A DNA stretch of 64,000 bases from Thereva unica (taxonomy: Eukaryota; Arthropoda; Insecta; Diptera; Therevidae): positions 188,219,112 through 188,283,111 of the forward strand of contig OX465281.1 in the NCBI GenBank assembly GCA_949987705.1, read 5' to 3'. Position 1 is the first letter of the stretch, and every line of letters starts with the position of its first letter. This document shows positions 20,531 through 32,364 of this stretch, piece by piece. Below the pieces are notes generated by a model. That model made no database searches. It had not been told where the DNA came from and saw only the letters and a list, made by a program, of their open reading frames with translations. The position numbers and the translations under genes were made by a program.

Positions 20531-22115
20531 AATAAGTTCAACTGCCCGAGATCCCACCCAAGACACAGAGAGGTTCAACCAAATTCTGAGCGCGAGACAC
20601 AAATACTCCGCAGCGCAGTTATACTAATTTCACAGAGGCGGCAGTCTTTCACACCCCAGACAATATCCACACCCGCGGCCAGAACCAATGACTCACTGAA
20701 CTCGTTCCACCATAGCTATACTACATATTCTTATAGTGTATACAAAGACATCTCCATAGTGAAGACGATGATTGGTGCGTTTTCAATTGGCATTTTCGTT
20801 ACTCAATGTCAGTGCATAAATCATGTCAATCATCACCTTCAGTACAATGACATCTTGTCCTTTTCAAGTACCAATAAAAATTGATGTTAAGGATGTGTAT
20901 TGAAATGCAGCCCATTCTACTATAACAAGAAAATTCTTCCTTTCAGGATTCTTTCTTTCCTCTTTTACAAGAAAAAAAAAAAAACGAACAAAAATATAAT
21001 TTCTTTGTAATTTTGACGAAGAGTCTCCATTGGTTATGAGACAGCCTTCTGCTATTAAATATCGATCCAGCGGACTGAGACGTCATTTATTCCACTCATC
21101 ACACATTATCTTATCTCTCCCATGAATTCGCAAAAAATATATATATATATATTTCGCAAAAAAAAATTTAACCTAAAAATAAAAATATATCAGTGACGAA
21201 GGCGGGTGGGAAGTATGCAGGCGAATGGTAAAGGTTAAATTGTTCACACTTGGATGGCGTTTATTTAAAACGAGCCTCACTCACGTATCAAAGAAAAATT
21301 CAGAGGAAATTTACGCTCCTAGAGCCTTACTCGTCGTTCGGTTTCCTCCGATACTCGAGCAGGAATACAGAAATTTTAATGGCGGAAGAAGGATAAGATA
21401 CAACACCGTTTCCAGTGTACTAACTGAAGGGTAACCAATATAGATCCTGAGTCCTGGCATTATTATATCAGTGGATGAAATTTAATGCCAATTTGGTACA
21501 CATTAATGCAGATTCGATTGAGTTCTTTAGTCCTGTTTTCGGTTCGAATTCGAGGAGCGAGTGTAATTCTCATCGTTAAATTTGCTTAATCACGAGGAAT
21601 ATACTTTAAATGAGGACACAATCTGTATTTGCCACAAAACTTTCACCAAATAGTTGTCGACCAGTTAGAAATTTATAAATATTTCGGTTTGCCGGTGATT
21701 GTTGCGGTAAATGGCGTCCTCAACCGTTTGAAAGGTGGGATCCGAACAGAACGTGACTATCGCAAGCCAAGCGGAAGTTTAGTGAATGGGGATGATTTGG
21801 GCAGATGCAATTGATTGGAATAAACATTTATATAAAGTAATTCTGTTTGTGATATAAATAAATGGATTGACGTCAATTTTTAAGGCAGCTATAGTGATAT
21901 CGAGGATTTGCTGACATGAAATACAAGAAAATGTTTTTTGAAATCTCCTTATGTTTAGAGGAACATGTTTAGTTCTCACGGTTGCCGTAGCTCTATTATA
22001 AAGTGTTTGCTGAAGAAAGGTTTCATTAGGTGATAAAAATTGATAATACTGAAAAATGAACTTCACGCGATCGCCATCGGGTTCCTTGAATTTAGGTTTC
22101 TATGCGGGTTCCACT
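20531..22115. other. No recognised gene
   Basis: Unique AT-rich DNA with a short (AT)n run near 21,138-21,152. Small frames have no recognisable domain. Confidence 0.5.
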
Positions 22116-22119
22116 TAAT

Positions 22120-23236
22120 TTTAGATGAATGAGTATGTATATTCCAATGACATCAAAATGGTGGTAGGAGACATCAACGCTAAAATTGGAAGAAAGAATT
22201 GGCATTAGTGATGAGCAAACGCAAGAACAAGACAAGATTAATCTACTCTTGTTCTTGTTATTGCAAACATAACTAAGTCTTGTTCTTGGGCTTGCTAAAT
22301 GTGCAAGAACAAGACCATTTTTGCTCATCACTAATTGGCACAGACCGACCATACGAAAGGAAAGTCTCAACGAAACATTAAACGATAACGCACAACGTAA
22401 TATCCATTTTGCAATGAGCAAAAATATGATCGTCAGCTCAACATATTTCCAAAGAAAGGACATTCACAAATACACATGGCAATACCCCAGCGAAAGATAC
22501 TGCAATTAAATAGACCATATACTCAGACTTCTTTCGATCGCCGGCAAAGTATTTACGAAAACCATACAATCGAGGATACAGCAACATCGAGAGCAAACGA
22601 GCGATTTAGACCACATCGCACTCGTCAGCTAATGGAAGAAAGAATTTGTTGCGGCAAACGCACTGTCGTCGTTTTCATCGATTTCAAACCCGCTTTCGAT
22701 TGCATCGATTGGAACAGCTTGCGAAGAATCTTGGAAACCGAACACGTGCCATTGAGAATCATCCTACTCCTCCAAGCGTTGTACGATGGCTCAACCAACG
22801 GGTGTCTGACAGTGAGACGTCGCTTCGCCACTTCTCTTCAATGTTATGATCGACGCGATTATGCGTGAAGCATTCGATGGACGACTCGGAGTTCGATACG
22901 ACGACAATAACTTCTTAACCGACTTAATGTTCGCCGACGATAGTGCCGTCTTCGCTGACACGGATGCCGAAACAACGGACATCTTATGCGACATTTCCCT
23001 TATCGCTCAGTCATAACTGTTAAAATTCAATGCGGAAAAGACCAAAGTGCTCACAACGGACGAATCGAGGGCCAGTGTTCATGCCGAACCCAATGGAACC
23101 CAAATCGAACAGGTTTCAAGGTTCAAATATTTGGGATCATTGGTTGAGGGAACGAATGTAGCATCGACGTCCGACGTTCACAAACGCATCGGTCTGGAGG
23201 GTAGAATCGTTTGCGCACAAAACTCACCCCCCCCCC
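22120..23236 (+). pseudogene. LINE-G endonuclease/RT remnant
   Basis: A heavily deleted LINE. Endonuclease part: SNDIKMVVGDINAKIGR (22,150-22,195, the GDxNA motif), a hAT MITE, then NDNAQRNIHFAMSKNMIVSS and FQRKDIHKYTW. A deletion brings in RT: TVVVFIDFKPAFDCIDW (about 22,665, motif A), LQALYDGSTNGCLTV, then in another frame LTDLMFADDSAVFA (about 22,918, motif C, FADD), FNAEKTKVLTT and VSRFKYLGSLVEG. Motif B is largely lost. It ends near a C-run at 23,227-23,240. Related to the other APE LINEs here by the shared endonuclease block, but a distinct family. Confidence 0.78.
22206..22333. mobile_element. 128-bp hAT-type MITE with 8-bp target duplication
   Basis: Begins TAGTGATGAGCAAA and ends TTTTTGCTCATCACTA. 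Flanks are ATTGGCAT (22,198-22,205) and ATTGGCAC (22,334-22,341), an 8-bp duplication with one change. The interior is built of CAAGAAC and GTTCTTG blocks in both orientations. It interrupts LINE-G just after the GDxNA motif. Confidence 0.85.
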
Positions 23237-23460
23237 CCCACTCAACCCCGCGCAGAGGGTGAGGGTAACTCTAAAATTTTTAATAGCAACCCCCAGTTTT
23301 TTCACGGATTATGATTGATTCTCCGAAGAAAAATGTGAAACTTTTGTCTTAAAATTGTGATTCTACCCTCCAGGCTGAGCAACTTTTGCTACAAACCTTT
23401 TTCACGAAAACCTACCGTCCAGGAAATATCGAACAGTTGCTGGACTATTCTCGCACCTCG

Positions 23461-23814
23461 TATATTACGTATTATGAATTATGTACTATGTACAATGTAT
23501 TATGTACTATATACTGTGCGCTATATATTATGAACTATGTACTATGTACTATGCACTATGTATTATGCCCTTGGTATTAAGTACTAGTACTATGTACTAC
23601 GCAATATGTAGTATGTAATTTGTACTATTTATTATGTACTTAGCACTATGTATTATGTACTCTCGGCGATATATTATGTACTATATAATATTTACTGTGC
23701 ACCACTATATTTTATATACTATACACTATGTACTAGAATTATGTGTTTTGTACTCTGTACTATGCACTATGTACTATGTATTGATTACTATATACTATAT
23801 ATTATGTACTGGTG
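23461..23814. repeat. (TAYTATG)n heptanucleotide satellite, left block
   Basis: Degenerate 7-bp units (TACTATG, TATTATG, CACTATG, TAATATG). Long open frames result because 7 is not divisible by 3 and the unit lacks frequent stops. The block resumes at 27,150 beyond LINE-E, so it is the probable insertion target. Confidence 0.85.
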
Positions 23815-23984
23815 GTCAGTCATCAGCGGAATAGGGGGAATACATTTAGCATAACATGCACGTGCCGCAACTATTTCGGACTGATGGAAATGCGATCATA
23901 ACCTCCTAGCGGTGGCCATTGGTAACTATTCTATGAGAGAGGATAGGCTAATATGATCGGGCTAGTCCCTTCCAAGTAAGGTTG

Positions 23985-24047
23985 GCGTGAGGCTAATAAT
24001 CTCACCCGTAAAAAACAATTATTACGGAACGAGCAACATGCCTCGGA
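23985..24047 (+). promoter_or_regulatory. LINE-E leader stem-loop
   Basis: GTGAG/CTCAC stem enclosing GCTAATAAT (23,987-24,005), then CCCGTAAAAAACAA and GCCTCGGA overlapping the ATG at 24,038. It corresponds position by position to the LINE-A and LINE-C leaders although the stem bases differ. Confidence 0.5.
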
Positions 24048-24619
24048 TACTGGATACGACGACCACGGCAACGAAAAAGGCAAAACGATTTACGAATTTT
24101 CTCATGTAATGTTCGAACTCTGTACAGAACTCTAGCTACACAACATCTGGTCGATACCCTGTCAAAGTATAAAGCTGACATTACCGCCATTCAGGAGATG
24201 AGATGGACAGGGAATGGTGTTTTGCAAAAACCTGAGTATGACGTATATTGAAGCTCTCATACAAAACACCATGTGTTCGGAGTAGGTTTTATGGTAACAA
24301 AAGAATGCAGCCTACCATTATCGGCTTTACAGCAATAAACGAAAGGCTATGCACCCTTCGTATGCGAGGTAAATTTAAGAACATCAGCCTCATAAACGTT
24401 CACGCACCTACAGAAGAGTCCCCGGATGACAATAAGGAAGAATTCTTCGAATTAGTTGAACGGGAACTTAATGCCTGCCCCAGGTATGATGCAAAAGTCA
24501 TACTGGGGGATCTGAACGCCAAAGTAGGCCGGGAGCCCATATGCAGGCAATATGTCGGCAACCACTGCTTGCATGAAAACACTAATGACAATGGACAGCG
24601 AGTTGTAGAGAGAACTTAA
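24038..24619 (+). pseudogene. LINE-E endonuclease
   Basis: APE-type endonuclease of LINE-E. Seen: MPRILDT start, CNVRTLYRT (about 24,110), KADITAIQEMRWTGNG (about 24,175, the metal-binding Glu in QEMRW), a stop near 24,250, then LRMRGKFKNISLINVHAPTE (24,355-24,415), VILGDLNAKVGRE (about 24,500, GDxNA) and HENTNDNGQRVVE. At least one frameshift lies near 24,100. The catalytic His motif (SDHH-like) and everything to the RT C-terminus are missing. Closest in style to the LINE-C endonuclease (shared SLINVHAPTEE). Confidence 0.8.
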
Positions 24620-24841
24620 CGCATTAACGCTGAAAAGCTTTGTATCCGCTGATCAGGCTCGAATCAACACAGCTGCACTACGCAATGAAATTGCCAGAAA
24701 CAGCTACGGTCATGGAACTCGCTCTAAGTCCTGGAGATAAGATGCCGGCATCGACGAGAACTGGACCTGCCTTAAAAATAACAGATTCTGGAAGGCTTCC
24801 ATTCCCTACTGGAAAAGTAGATGGTGGCTTCGTCTACAAGA

Positions 24842-26484
24842 CAGTGGCGGTTCGTAAGGTTCAGGATAAGGGAAGCAATGCCCAAAGCGAACGATAAAAG
24901 TAAAAGTATAGAAGGATTTATTAACTAAAAAAACTCAAAAATAACATAGTGGAGTCAGATAAACAAACATATGGAATTGTTTCCAATCTAAAAAAAAAGT
25001 GTTGGAACTACGGATATATATAGACATTTTCTACCTCTAGCAACCGCCGCTATGTAAGTTATCGGCCATTTTGTGAAAATTTCATCATTTTTGTCGTTCT
25101 TTCTAAATATAGATGCATATATCCGAAAAATGCAAAAAATAGAGGCTGTTATGATTTTGGTTATCAGCGGTTACAATATTAAATTTTTTTCTAACGTCAA
25201 AAAAAAAACTTAAAAAACTGATAAATTCTGGCTTCTTCGGATTTTTTCAGTCAACTTATACAATAACTGGTTACAATTTCAGGTCAAAATATCTTATTCA
25301 AGTCCCAAAAATTGACTTCAAATATGAAATTTAATTGCCCTTTAATTTTTGTGCATCGCATGAGGTTTTTCTTCTTTTTAATATGCAGTTTCTTTTAGGA
25401 TGGACAAGAAGAATTGTTTAAACTTAAAAAAAGTGAAAAAATTAAATTCCAAGTCGTGAATTTTTGCATTTTGTCGAAATAGTTTCACTGCTAGCGGGCG
25501 TTTTGCGCCTTTTTTCAAATTCTGTTGAAAATTAAAGCGTTCAAACAAAAGCTGTTAAACTATAATAATCCAAAATCTAAAAAAGATAGTAATAATAAAA
25601 CCGTATTGTAACCTTCGTCTACCATCATTACATTCTTCTTGCAAAAAAAAAAACACTTCAGGCAACCCGTACTCAAAAATTCATTTCATAAAAGTATTCT
25701 CTATCCTTTAAATCATCATTAAAGAGAATCATAAAAATATAATGGAAGCTACAAAGTTATCAGCTTATATTCAATAAACCCGCCTGCAACCCCACTAGAA
25801 TAAATATAGATCCCTTTTTTCTTGACTAAATCTACAAACGAAAATTTAAGAGTCAAAAACAAAAATACGAAGCAAAATTTTAAGAGAAAATTTAATATTG
25901 CTCGAAGTCAAAACAGATTACCAGAAAAAGAAACCCAGAAAACAAAGAGAATACGGTGGCTACAGAAAATTTCTCTATCTTCGACTTCTCAATTCTCGCT
26001 GTTCGGTCCGAAGAAGCTGCGTTTAGCTCAGCTTCTGAGGTACTGTATTAACGTAAACCTTTGCGTGAGTGTGGGTCCAATTAGATTGAATGTGTTGGAG
26101 TTTTTACGTTGATTTTGTGTGGCAAGGAAGCTGACGATATTACGGCTTCCGCTTCCCCATGTTGTGTAAGGCCTCGGCCACGATAAGAGCGGCGCCAACA
26201 AAATTTAACGTCTCGAACTAGCGGAGAGAGGCACTTTAGTATTGTCATTCTGCCGCTAACCGCTCGCGGCTCATACCATGTTCGAGGCCTAATACAGCAA
26301 TGGGAAGCTGTAATATCTCCAGCTTTAGTGTTTCCAGAGGAGGAAATATGTTAGGATTTTTGTTGCGATTAATCTTGATATCAATTTAAATTTATTATTA
26401 TTTATATAAATTTATTTTTATGTAGTTGCCTATTTGGTCAAGGGAAGCAGTGCTTCCTTTGCTTTCAAAGAGGAACCGCCACTG
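24842..26484. mobile_element. hAT-1 non-autonomous element, copy 1 (1643 bp)
   Basis: TIRs CAGTGGCGGTTC / GAACCGCCACTG; perfect 8-bp target duplication CTACAAGA at 24,834-24,841 and 26,485-26,492. Subterminal GGGAAGCAATGC and GGGAAGCAGTGC are shared. The interior has no transposase; a frame at 25,822-26,112 is not conserved in the second copy (52,538-54,011). A palindrome-like segment (GGCCTCGGCCACGATAAGAG) is common to both copies. Confidence 0.93.
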
Positions 26485-26492
26485 CTACAAGA

Positions 26493-27149
26493 ACACCTAA
26501 CATTGGTCCCCCAATCAAGGATGAGGAACACGAGTTTGACGTGGTAAAATCATTTACCTACCTTGGGTCAATAGTAGCAACCGACAATAGCATGGAACCA
26601 GAAATACGCGCACGACTGCTAAAAGCCAACAAAGCCTACTATAGTCTGCCAAGGCTCTTCAAATCCAAATATCTAACCATTGCGTCTAAACTTTTAATAT
26701 AAGACGATGGTCTTACCCGTTCTCACATATGCATCCGAAACGTGGGTGCTTGGCAAAAAGCACTCAAACCTCTTGGGCGTGTTTGAGAGGAAAATACTTC
26801 CGAGGATTGTTGGCCCCGTAAGTGAGGAAGGACGATTTCGGAGGCTCTACAATGACGCGACATAAATGTTGCGAAGAAAATAAAGCTCGGTAGACTCCGG
26901 TGGGCATGTCATCTAGCTCGAATGAGTGAAGATGAGCCTGCTCGGAAAGTTCTCTGCGGTAAGACCTATGGGGTGCGACAGCAAGGGAGGCCCAACCTTC
27001 GCTGGAAGGACGGCGGGGACCAAGACGCTCAGAGCTTAGGGACGCCAAACTGGATGACATCGGCTCAGAATCGGACCGGTGGGGAGAACAGTTGCGTGCG
27101 AGAGGCCAGGACGGGATCCCGGTTGTAGAGCCGTTAAATAAGAAGAAGG
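26493..27149 (+). pseudogene. LINE-E C-terminal region
   Basis: Post-RT connection and C-terminal domain. Seen: VVKSFTYLGSIVATDNSM (about 26,540), RARLLKANKAYYSL, a stop at 26,700, then in shifting frames FERKILPRIVGPV (about 26,785), LGRLRWACHLARMSEDEPA (about 26,890) and GRPNLRWKDGGDQDA (about 26,975). The RW-GH-x-ARM and RP-x-x-RW motifs are the usual end of RTE-like pol proteins. Stop codons and frame changes make it a relic. The 3' UTR is short and ends in the AAG tail. Confidence 0.78.
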
Positions 27150-27388
27150 TATATTATATACTACGTATTAGTAGTGTACTTATGTCCCATGTACTATGTA
27201 TTATGTACTAGGTATTATGTATTATGTACTAGAATTATATACTATGTATTATGTATTTTGAACTATGTACTATGTAATATGTACTGAGTACTATGTACCA
27301 TGTATTACTATGTACAATGCGTTATGTACTATGTATTATGTACTTTGTACTATATACTAGGCACTTTGTATTATGTACTAAGGACTAT
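27150..27388. repeat. (TAYTATG)n heptanucleotide satellite, right block
   Basis: Continuation of the 23.5-kb satellite beyond LINE-E. A third short block lies at 28,560-28,607. Confidence 0.85.
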
Positions 27389-27658
27389 TTGAGTCGTTCC
27401 TTTTCAAGAGTTGTCTTATCCCTTGAATTAAATTTTGAGTTATCAATGTTTTTTTAATTTTTAAGTTACGGAAATGTGGATATTTATTCACAAAGTAAAA
27501 CAGTAAAGTTAGCAGTTTTTAGTTGCCAAAACCTATAAATCATAAGTAAAAAATAAGAGAGATGTACCTAATAGAAAATAATTTTGATAAGACAAGTTAT
27601 GTAACGTCATTACGTATAATAGTCGATTGATTATGTCTTAAAAAACAGGGCATTAAGG

Positions 27659-28246
27659 AACTAAGACGTTCTCGGGTTTTTATAGCAGGAATCGGTCAGT
27701 GGGACATTCAAGAAGAAAAAACCGCGGAGTGCTATTAAATTAGAGGGTGGAAATTGGAGATAGGGGTCAAAATGGACCCTGTTTAGATTTTGCAATATAT
27801 CTCGCAGACGAAGCAAAAAATCGATATAGTTTATGTAAATTTTTTTGTAAAGAATTAAATTTTCTATGGAAATGGCTTATTTAAAAAATATTGAAAAATA
27901 TCGATGTTTTGTTCTTTTTTTTTGCTTCTTTGCCTATATCTTTTTTTTGGGTCAGAGATAGGTACATATATGTATTGCTTAATGAAAAAAAAGTAGATAA
28001 AATTCCCTTTAAAAATTATTTTAAGGAGACGAAACTCCAAAATGGCTGAAAAGAGGATCACAGCGGAATCAGTCACAAGGAATTTTTAAGAAAACAATTT
28101 CGGAATCACAAAAAAACATGGCCGCCGGAGATATCGTTTTTTTCCGAGTTTTTCTTGTATCTCGGTTTCTATAGGTCATACAACCCTGTGTGAAGGCTCA
28201 AAATGTTGACCGATTCCTGCAATAAAAATCCGCGAACGTCTTAGTT
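27659..28246. mobile_element. 588-bp element with ~42-bp terminal inverted repeats
   Basis: The left end reads AACTAAGACGTTCTCGGG and GCAGGAATCGGTCA; the right end is its near-exact reverse complement (28,206-28,246, TGACCGATTCCTGC ... GTCTTAGTT). No transposase. Target duplication unclear. A separate motif ATAAGACAAGTT recurs as direct repeats nearby (27,588; 28,277; 28,315). Confidence 0.7.
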
Positions 28247-28607
28247 TTTTTCTATATGACATAATCTATAGCCAAATAAGACAAGTTTTGAAATGTCAAT
28301 ACAGGTTTTATCCGATAAGACGAGTTATGAAAACTCTTACTATAGTTGGACATAAAAAACACAAAAATTGACTTTAAAGCCTTTATTAAAAATATGAGTG
28401 GATAACGCTAGTATTGAAACGGAAGCTACGTTTTGCCTTGCTATAACTTCGACATTAGGCAAGTTTCGATAAACAGATTTGAAAGACTCACAAAGTATAC
28501 CATAAACAACGATTTATCATTATCAACTCAGTTTGTCGAGTTTTGAAGCGAAACGACTCATTTACTATGTATTATATATTATGAATTATGTACAATGGAT
28601 TATGCAA

Positions 28608-30904
28608 TGTGTATTAACAGGGCTGGTGCTTGGGTTTTTTGCGACCGGAGCACTATGTCATATTGCACCCCATATACTGTTCATTTTTGAACGCAGTGAG
28701 GACAATGGAAAAAGATACAAGCACTCGCTGGATGGGAGAAATATTTTTCATAGTTTGCGCAAAATGTATAATTGCTCCATAATAATGCGTTTAACATAAA
28801 AAAAGATTACATTGAACAAATTAATTTGTTAGACAATTATATGCTATTCGTTGTTGTTTTTCTCATTTAATTGTAACAGCAAGTAAAAATAAAGTAAACT
28901 TAAATGGAATATTCATCAACAAAATTTACTGATTCTTATTGTCGTGCAATAACAAAATCGATTAGGAAATATAGACTGGCTGACAGTTTCTCTTCCAACG
29001 TGTGGTCCTACACACACCAATTTGTTCAAGTACTTCCATTCCCTACCGCTACCTAATTGTTTGTTAGTAAAACTTAACAGCCAGATTCGAACTATCAATT
29101 TTAACATCGGCTTACTATCCTAAATACGTGTCGCAAAAAATTTCATTTGAAATTTTAATCGCTATGACGAACTTAAAATACATTGATGAATTCGGATACG
29201 GTCACGAGCTTTAGGCGAATTGCGCATAGCTTGATTGAGGAATTACATTTGCTATTCTATTCTATTCTTTTAGGCTAGTAAATTCGATCAAAACACTCAA
29301 CAAAAATGCAAAAAAGGACGATAAGCTCTTATCCTAATCACATTACAACAACCATTTAGTTGAGACTGATAATTGTCAACACCATTTAGCTGCAATCGTA
29401 GAAGGCCCCAACAAACGAAAAAGTCTAAACTTGGAAAATTTATGCAAATTGCTTCTTAGTTCCAGACCACAACATTCTCATTTTCCTACTCGATGCCGAA
29501 CTTATTATGGCAGAAGGCTTACAAGCAGCCCTCCCCCATAAAAAAATTCCTCTGACACCAGATTTCGCTACAATTGCCATCAACTGTGTCTCTATGTACT
29601 CTACGCCAGACAGGATTCATCACGAAAAAAGGGACGAATAAGACTCCCAGGAAAATTTAACATATAATAAAATCCTTCTGCTCTCCCAGGCACACACAGA
29701 GCACTGGGGATACATATTGTGTGCGAAAGGATATGTAAATAAGTGAATTTAGTCCTTGTCAAGGTGGCTTCGATATTGTTATGAAAATGTGACGCGTCGG
29801 TAGAGGATCATTGAAATTCCAGTGTTTGGTAAACTTTTCAATTTATGTTATTCTTTGCCCCAAAAAAGATTCATTCAGATCGGGAATGGCAGGACCGAAG
29901 ACTGCAATCGAGTGTGTAATGGGCGAAATAAAACGGATGATGAACTTTCAGGATGTGTATCTCATTAATTTCGTTTCTATGTTTAGACGTGCCCTCACCC
30001 CCACCAATCCATGAACTTATTTCAGCCAAGCAAAGAACATAAACAACGCAAAAGTAATATTAGGGACCTTTTTTAAGGGCATTTCTGTAGCTGGCAAAAT
30101 GGAGAAAATAATTCCGGATGTAAACGAGTGGCCATTATAATTGCCACTTAGCTCGCGGCCAAAATTAAAAATTAACGCGCAAACACACATAATGGCGCCC
30201 ATTAGGCACAATTATTGAAGATAATTGATGTGAAGTTTTTCTTCAAGCGAAAAATACGACTGCCAGACACTTTAATTTTCGAGTAATTGGAAGAGTTCCC
30301 CCGAAGCTGGGGGGAGCTGGAAATTACGTGAAGGAAATTCACCATCGGCATTGGTAGTGGGTAAGTGTGAACCATGAGGAGGAGGTAAAAGACAGGTTGG
30401 TGAAGGGTAATGGTAATGAACAAAAGTAGGTTAACGATGCTTTCTAGCGCTTCCGTGATATATACATGTTTACGCTGTAATTGTGATAGCGTTGTGAAAA
30501 GGTTGCCTAAAAGTTTTCTACAACAAATATTGGTGAAATTTTGTTTTGAATAGATTCACGTATCACGATTATATTGGCGTAATAAAGGCCTTAATCTGCA
30601 TGGATCAAACAGCTTGTGCGGCACGTCAAGGTTCGTGCTAATGAGATTCGTGCTATTGCATAGCGTCAGTTGTTTTGTTGATGCGTCGTTAGCCTGTAAT
30701 GTAACTAAATATGCTCTTTGATGATATTAATCAAGGCTAATTTATTCGATTAAAATTACAAATTATCGAAAACACCTCGTGTATGGATAAAATACAAGCG
30801 CACGTGCATTGTAATTTCCCCTTCGTTTACCGGCAATAACACTTCCCCATAGCATCTGACCAGGACAAGAGTGGCAGTGAGACCCTTTCTTAACCTAAAT
30901 TCTT
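28608..30904. other. No recognised gene
   Basis: About 2.3 kb of unique AT-rich DNA. Frames at 29,811-30,014 (plus) and 30,017-30,423 (minus) show no known motif. Possibly host intergenic sequence. Confidence 0.45.
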
Positions 30905-31383
30905 TCATTTAAAAAAAAAACGGCTTGACCTAATGTTATGAAATTTTTCACAAAACATGTTTTCGTTAATACTTTTCGATTGGTACCTCAAATTAGTCGA
31001 AACCCGGCCGAATTTTATGAATTTTTTTTTAGATTACACATTCGTTAATACGGGTCGATCGGCACCTGAATAAAGTCGGTATCATATTGGGTTCGGGTGA
31101 TATGGTGCAGGTGTAAAAATCACGTTCGTCGTTTAAACAAAAAAACGACTCGACCAAATTCTGAAAATCGTTTCAGATCATATTTCCGTTATTACGCTTC
31201 GAACGGCAGCGAAGACGATATCGTTTTAGGTTCGCGCGATATCGTGCAGGATAAAATGAGCACATACGTACGTGCACACACCCATACTTCTCAAATTTTT
31301 GCTTAAAATGCTATTGGGACCTTGAAAAATGAAAAGACGATTTTGGACCGATTACAATAACTTTCCTATAGTCTGGGAAGTTA
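30905..31383 (-). mobile_element. Helentron/Helitron2-like element, copy 3, truncated
   Basis: Contains about two and a half diverged 146-bp-type units (ATATGGTGCAGGTGTAAAAA, TTACGCTTCGAACGGCA), the degenerate AC block, GGGACCTTGAAAAATGAAA and the terminal TGGGAAGTTA at 31,374-31,383. The other end, with its CTAG, is not found. More diverged than copies 1 and 2, so older. Confidence 0.7.
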
Positions 31384-31572
31384 ATAACGTGATTTGAAAT
31401 TTTTTGAAGCTATTTACAAGATCAAACTTGCACCTAGCTATTTCTAATGTATCTTGTACACATATGTTATACTAAAACTTAGCAGGAAGAAGGATTGAAG
31501 CATATATAGAAAAACAGCCTATTTTATTCACAATAAGCTAATTAAGAAGTTATGCGGTCAAAAAATTGGTCT

Positions 31573-31860
31573 GCAAACTTAGGGTGTTCAACTTAACCCT
31601 AAAACGGAGCGACTCCAAAAATAATCTAGCTAACCGGAAAGGACGCGTCGGCGGAGGTATGGCTATTTACTTGCGTGATAATTCAAACTCCAAAATCGTT
31701 GGTTTCTCTAAACAATGGGGAATTGACTTTTTATTTGTCGAATTTTTAGTTCTGTCGATAAGCTCCTACTAGTCCTGTGTATATCCTCCCCCGGCATGTT
31801 TAACTCTAACAGTGCTAGAGAATTTAATGATACCTTAGACCAAATTAGACCAAAAAATAG
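31573..31860 (+). pseudogene. Jockey-like LINE-H endonuclease fragment
   Basis: GRVGGGMAIYLRDNSNSKIV and GIDFLFVEF are the typical middle of the Jockey/CR1 APE endonuclease (GGG-x-AIY block). FNDTLDQI follows in another frame. Only about 90 residues survive. Sequence from about 31,865 to 32,340 is not LINE and resembles an AT-rich repeat related to 35,200-35,470 (GGGTCAAAGGTCAC-type), apparently inserted or deletion-joined before the RT. Confidence 0.65.
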
Positions 31861-32364
31861 GTATGAAGGTACATAAATTCGCACCAAGCTGAAAATTGGT
31901 AGGATTGTTCAAAGCATCGTTATAAATGAAATCTAAAAAGTCCCCATCGATCCGGCACCTGGAACCTGGATTTACTCGGGGTCAAAGGTCACAAAAACGG
32001 GTTTTTAGCGATTTTCAGCAAAACGGTAACTTTTATCATAAAATAGTGTTTACAAAGTTTGTAGATTATGCGATTACCTACAAAAAAGGATCTTATACAT
32101 TTTCCCGTACGAATTGTCATTCATGAGATATCGCCGTTTTAAAGATTTAAAGCACTCATATCCCCTCACTTGCAACTTGTATGGCCGCATTGCCGTTTAC
32201 TTAAACTTTAATAACTTCTAGACCGATTATAGTAGAGCAACGTAATTAGGCTCATCTTTTAGGTAAATGTGTATTCTTTTATTTGAAAGAAATAACAGAA
32301 ACCTGAGTGACTCTGTTTAGAAGATATGTATGGGCAATATGTATGTAAGTATGGGCAAACTGTC

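Larger units (their letters stand above)
23820..27149 (+). mobile_element. LINE-E: APE non-LTR retrotransposon, deleted and carrying hAT-1
   Basis: Leader with the conserved stem-loop (23,985-24,015), start MPRILDT at 24,038, endonuclease to about 24,620, then loss of the RT core. It resumes as a C-terminal region at 26,493 and ends in AAGAAGAAGG at about 27,149. (TAYTATG)n lies on both sides, so the whole block appears to have inserted into that satellite. Confidence 0.75.

Noticed and set aside
23461..23834. Open frames rich in LCTMYYVL from the (TAYTATG)n tract
   Set aside because: Produced by a 7-bp repeat read in all phases; composition artefact, not a gene.
25822..26112. Basic 96-codon frame inside hAT-1 copy 1
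   Set aside because: The corresponding frame in copy 2 has indels and stops; not a conserved transposase.
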